Source: Peptococcaceae bacterium (GTDB lineage: Bacteria; Bacillota; Dehalobacteriia; UBA7702). Taken from it: 15,493 nt of DNA. Shown here one piece after another: positions 13,312 through 15,493 of the stretch. The notes beneath the pieces are model-generated. The model was not told where the DNA came from. It searched no databases and worked only from the letters and a program-made list of their open reading frames with translations. The stretch lies in contig DXZC01000048.1 of NCBI GenBank assembly GCA_019415505.1, positions 1 to 15,493 of the forward strand, written 5' to 3'. Position 1 is the first letter of the stretch. The number at the start of each line of letters is the position of its first letter. The translations under genes and the position numbers were made by a program.

Positions 13312-15493
13312 ATGAGCAAAACAATTCAAGGCAGCAAAGAGACAAGTATATACATTATAGATAATGGTTACCGTATTGTCTATTTTAATAATACACTTAA
13401 AAGAAAATTCCCCGGTTTGCAAACGGGAGAGCAATGTTTTAAAGCTCTATGCCAGGAAAACACACCTTGTCAAAACTGCCCTTTAATTACAAGACAGGAT
13501 GACATCTCTATCTTTTTTAACAAGTATTTACAGCGCTGGGTTGAGGTTAACACCGGGGTTATAGAATGGCCTGACAAGGGCGACTGCAACATGGTCATTT
13601 GTCGGGAAATACACGAAGGCAATAAAAACCTGTTTTATAATATGACCTCTGTAACCAACTATGATGAACTATATGAGCTAAACCTTACAAAAGATAGATA
13701 TGCAGTTCTTTATCACCAAAAGGACAAGTATGTTTTACCTTCCCTGAGCGGCAGCATTTCCGGGCTGGTACATAGCGCCTTCCAGCACATTATACATCCC
13801 AAAGAGCGGCAGGCTTTTGGAGATTTTTGGGATTTATCAAGCCTTACTTCCCGGCTCAACAGTATTACAGACCGGGAAAAATATCTAAAGGGTCAATTCC
13901 GCAGAAAGCTGACCAACGGTGATTATTGCTGGACCCTACACACAATAGTACCTCTGCGCCAAAGTGAAAACAATGACCAAATTGTCATGTGTTTTGTCCA
14001 GGATATAAATAAGGAAATGCAGTGGGAGGAAAAGTTTCAGACTCAAAAATCGCTGCGTGACGCAACCCTCGACCACCTTACTGGCCTTTATAAGCGCTCC
14101 GTATTTTTTGAAAATGCGGAAAAATTTCTCAGACGCAGGCCAAAACAAAGCTATTGCCTTATAGCTATTGATATTGAACATTTTAAGCTATTTAATGAAT
14201 GGTATGGCCGAAAAGCGGGCAATAATTTTTTGGTGAGCATTGCGGGGCACTTGAAAGAGGCGGCTAATGATTATCAGGGTATTGCTGGTTATATGTCCGA
14301 TGATGACTTTGTAATTATTCTACCGGACGACCCCCAGATAATTGCTTTACTGCAGGATAAAATTACTTCCTACATAAAACAATATGGCAAACACGCCGGC
14401 TTTCTCCCTGCCTTTGGCATTTATAAAATAGATGATTTATCCATCTCCGTTAACACTATGTACGACCGGGCTGCCATTGCCATGGAGTCAGTAAAAGGTA
14501 ATTACACCAACAGGGTGTCCTGGTACGACACTGGCATGATGCAAAAAATGGAGGAAAATCTGCTGCTCTTATCCGAGGTGCAAAGGGCTTTAGCCCAGGG
14601 CGAGTTTACCTTCTATGCCCAGCCAAAATGTAATATGTCCACAGGCAAAATTGTCGGTTTGGAATCTCTGGTGCGCTGGATACACCCGAAAAGAGGCCTG
14701 ATTGCGCCCGATGAATTCATTCCCTTACTGGAGAGTAACGGCTTTATTAGTGATTTAGACTTTTATGTTTGGGAAAAAGTATGCCTGGCTGTCCGTAAGC
14801 TGATTGATCAAGGTTGTCGGCCCATACCCATTTCAGTAAATGTTTCCCGGTTGGACATTTATACATTAGACGTTGTAGACTGCTTTCAAAGCCTAGTTAA
14901 TAAATATGATTTAGAGCCTCAGCTCATTGAAATAGAAATTACGGAAAGCGCCTATACAGAAGAGTATGACAAAATTAAAGGCGTTATAAACCAACTGCGA
15001 CAAGCCGGATTTACCGTATTAATTGATGACTTTGGTAGTGGGTACTCCTCCCTTAATATGCTGAAAGACGTAAACGCGGATATCCTCAAAATTGATATGA
15101 ACTTTTTGGACATAAAGGAGGAAAGCGCAGAAAAGGGCTTAGGTATTTTAGAGGCTGTAGTACATATGGCCCGTTATATGAATATGAATATGATAGCTGA
15201 AGGGGTGGAAACCAAGGAGCAAATGGAATTTCTGCTAGATATTGGCTGTTTATACGGACAAGGCTACTATTTTTACAAACCCATGCCCATGGAAGTTTTT
15301 GAGCCTCTGCTGACAGATGAAAACAATATTGATTACCGGGGAGTGCGAGCCCAACAAGTTAAACGTCTGCAAATTAAGGACTTGCTCAACGAAAATGTAT
15401 TCAGCAATGCCATGGTTAACAATATTTTAGGCGGTATAGCCTTTTATCAAGTTAACGGCGACCAGGTGAAAATTATACGGGCTAATGAACAAT
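13312..15493 (+). CDS. PAS-PAS-GGDEF-EAL-PAS c-di-GMP signalling protein, 3' truncated
   Basis: About 727 residues are present with no stop before the edge. No membrane segment is seen, so it is probably cytoplasmic. Residues 1-105 look like a PAS domain with a cysteine cluster, C42, C47, C53, C56 (ending PCQNCP). A second PAS/PAC-like domain covers about 108-240. GGDEF follows (DHLTGLYKR at 254-262), but its signature is SDDDF (329-333), so cyclase activity is unlikely. The EAL domain (about 430-670) keeps ESLVR (451-455), N510, E542 and E545 in EITES, D572-D573 in DDFGSGYSS, K593 in LKID, E630 and E633 in EGVET, and Q650 in QGYY. It should therefore be an active c-di-GMP phosphodiesterase. 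From about 695 a third PAS-like domain starts (NNILGGIAFYQVNGD) and is cut off. ATG 13312 has GGAG 7 bases upstream; ATG 13297 in the same frame lacks one. Confidence 0.92.
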   Translation, partial: MSKTIQGSKETSIYIIDNGYRIVYFNNTLKRKFPGLQTGEQCFKALCQENTPCQNCPLITRQDDISIFFNKYLQRWVEVNTGVIEWPDKGDCNMVICREIHEGNKNLFYNMTSVTNYDELYELNLTKDRYAVLYHQKDKYVLPSLSGSISGLVHSAFQHIIHPKERQAFGDFWDLSSLTSRLNSITDREKYLKGQFRRKLTNGDYCWTLHTIVPLRQSENNDQIVMCFVQDINKEMQWEEKFQTQKSLRDATLDHLTGLYKRSVFFENAEKFLRRRPKQSYCLIAIDIEHFKLFNEWYGRKAGNNFLVSIAGHLKEAANDYQGIAGYMSDDDFVIILPDDPQIIALLQDKITSYIKQYGKHAGFLPAFGIYKIDDLSISVNTMYDRAAIAMESVKGNYTNRVSWYDTGMMQKMEENLLLLSEVQRALAQGEFTFYAQPKCNMSTGKIVGLESLVRWIHPKRGLIAPDEFIPLLESNGFISDLDFYVWEKVCLAVRKLIDQGCRPIPISVNVSRLDIYTLDVVDCFQSLVNKYDLEPQLIEIEITESAYTEEYDKIKGVINQLRQAGFTVLIDDFGSGYSSLNMLKDVNADILKIDMNFLDIKEESAEKGLGILEAVVHMARYMNMNMIAEGVETKEQMEFLLDIGCLYGQGYYFYKPMPMEVFEPLLTDENNIDYRGVRAQQVKRLQIKDLLNENVFSNAMVNNILGGIAFYQVNGDQVKIIRANEQ

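Noticed and set aside
13936..14181. Minus-strand open frame of 81 codons inside the PAS-GGDEF-EAL gene
   Set aside because: It opposes a well-supported GGDEF domain and has no start signal or recognisable product.

Overview
The window reads as chromosome from an anaerobic Bacillota (Firmicutes), most likely of the Clostridia/Negativicutes type. The reasons are the yloU-fakA-recG gene order, a methionine aminopeptidase with an N-terminal SEC-C zinc motif, a RecG with an N-terminal extension, iron-dependent alcohol metabolism, a ferredoxin-type aldo/keto reductase, and strong GGAGG ribosome binding sites with TATAAT promoters. No species can be named from the sequence alone. The first 16 bases are not native: they match the inner end of the Tn5 mosaic-end (Nextera) adapter.

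Layout. (1) 17-1350, minus: 3' truncated seven-TM GGDEF-EAL protein with a degenerate GGDEF site. (2) 1489-7812, minus: a compact five-gene operon transcribed yloU (Asp23 family) -> fakA -> recG -> threonine aldolase -> map. A strong promoter lies at 7840-7868 and a hairpin terminator at 1381-1427. (3) 7869-8222: non-coding, with several hairpins and no recognised gene. (4) 8296-11045, minus: NAD-type aldehyde dehydrogenase followed by an iron-containing alcohol dehydrogenase, with a strong terminator at 8223-8258. (5) 11046-11667: long AT-rich non-coding stretch with interlocking inverted repeats and a plus-strand promoter-like sequence. (6) 11711-12856, minus: aldo/keto reductase-like protein with two C-terminal 4Fe-4S motifs and its own terminator. 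(7) 13312 to the right edge, plus: a PAS-PAS-GGDEF-EAL-PAS protein cut by the window end, with a clear promoter and a perfect palindrome in its short leader.

Function. The central operon combines housekeeping jobs: fatty acid phosphorylation (FakA), repair of stalled forks and recombination intermediates (RecG), N-terminal Met removal (Map) and threonine/glycine metabolism (aldolase). The aldehyde and alcohol dehydrogenases would together interconvert a primary alcohol and its acid through the aldehyde, plausibly ethanol to acetate or the reverse. The two c-di-GMP proteins at the edges both have damaged cyclase signatures. The right-hand one keeps all recognisable EAL catalytic residues, so c-di-GMP breakdown under sensory control is the likely output. 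Nothing here is a clear mobile element, CRISPR array, defence system, tRNA or rRNA. The least explained parts are the two structured intergenic regions and the unusual active site of the Fe-S aldo/keto reductase.
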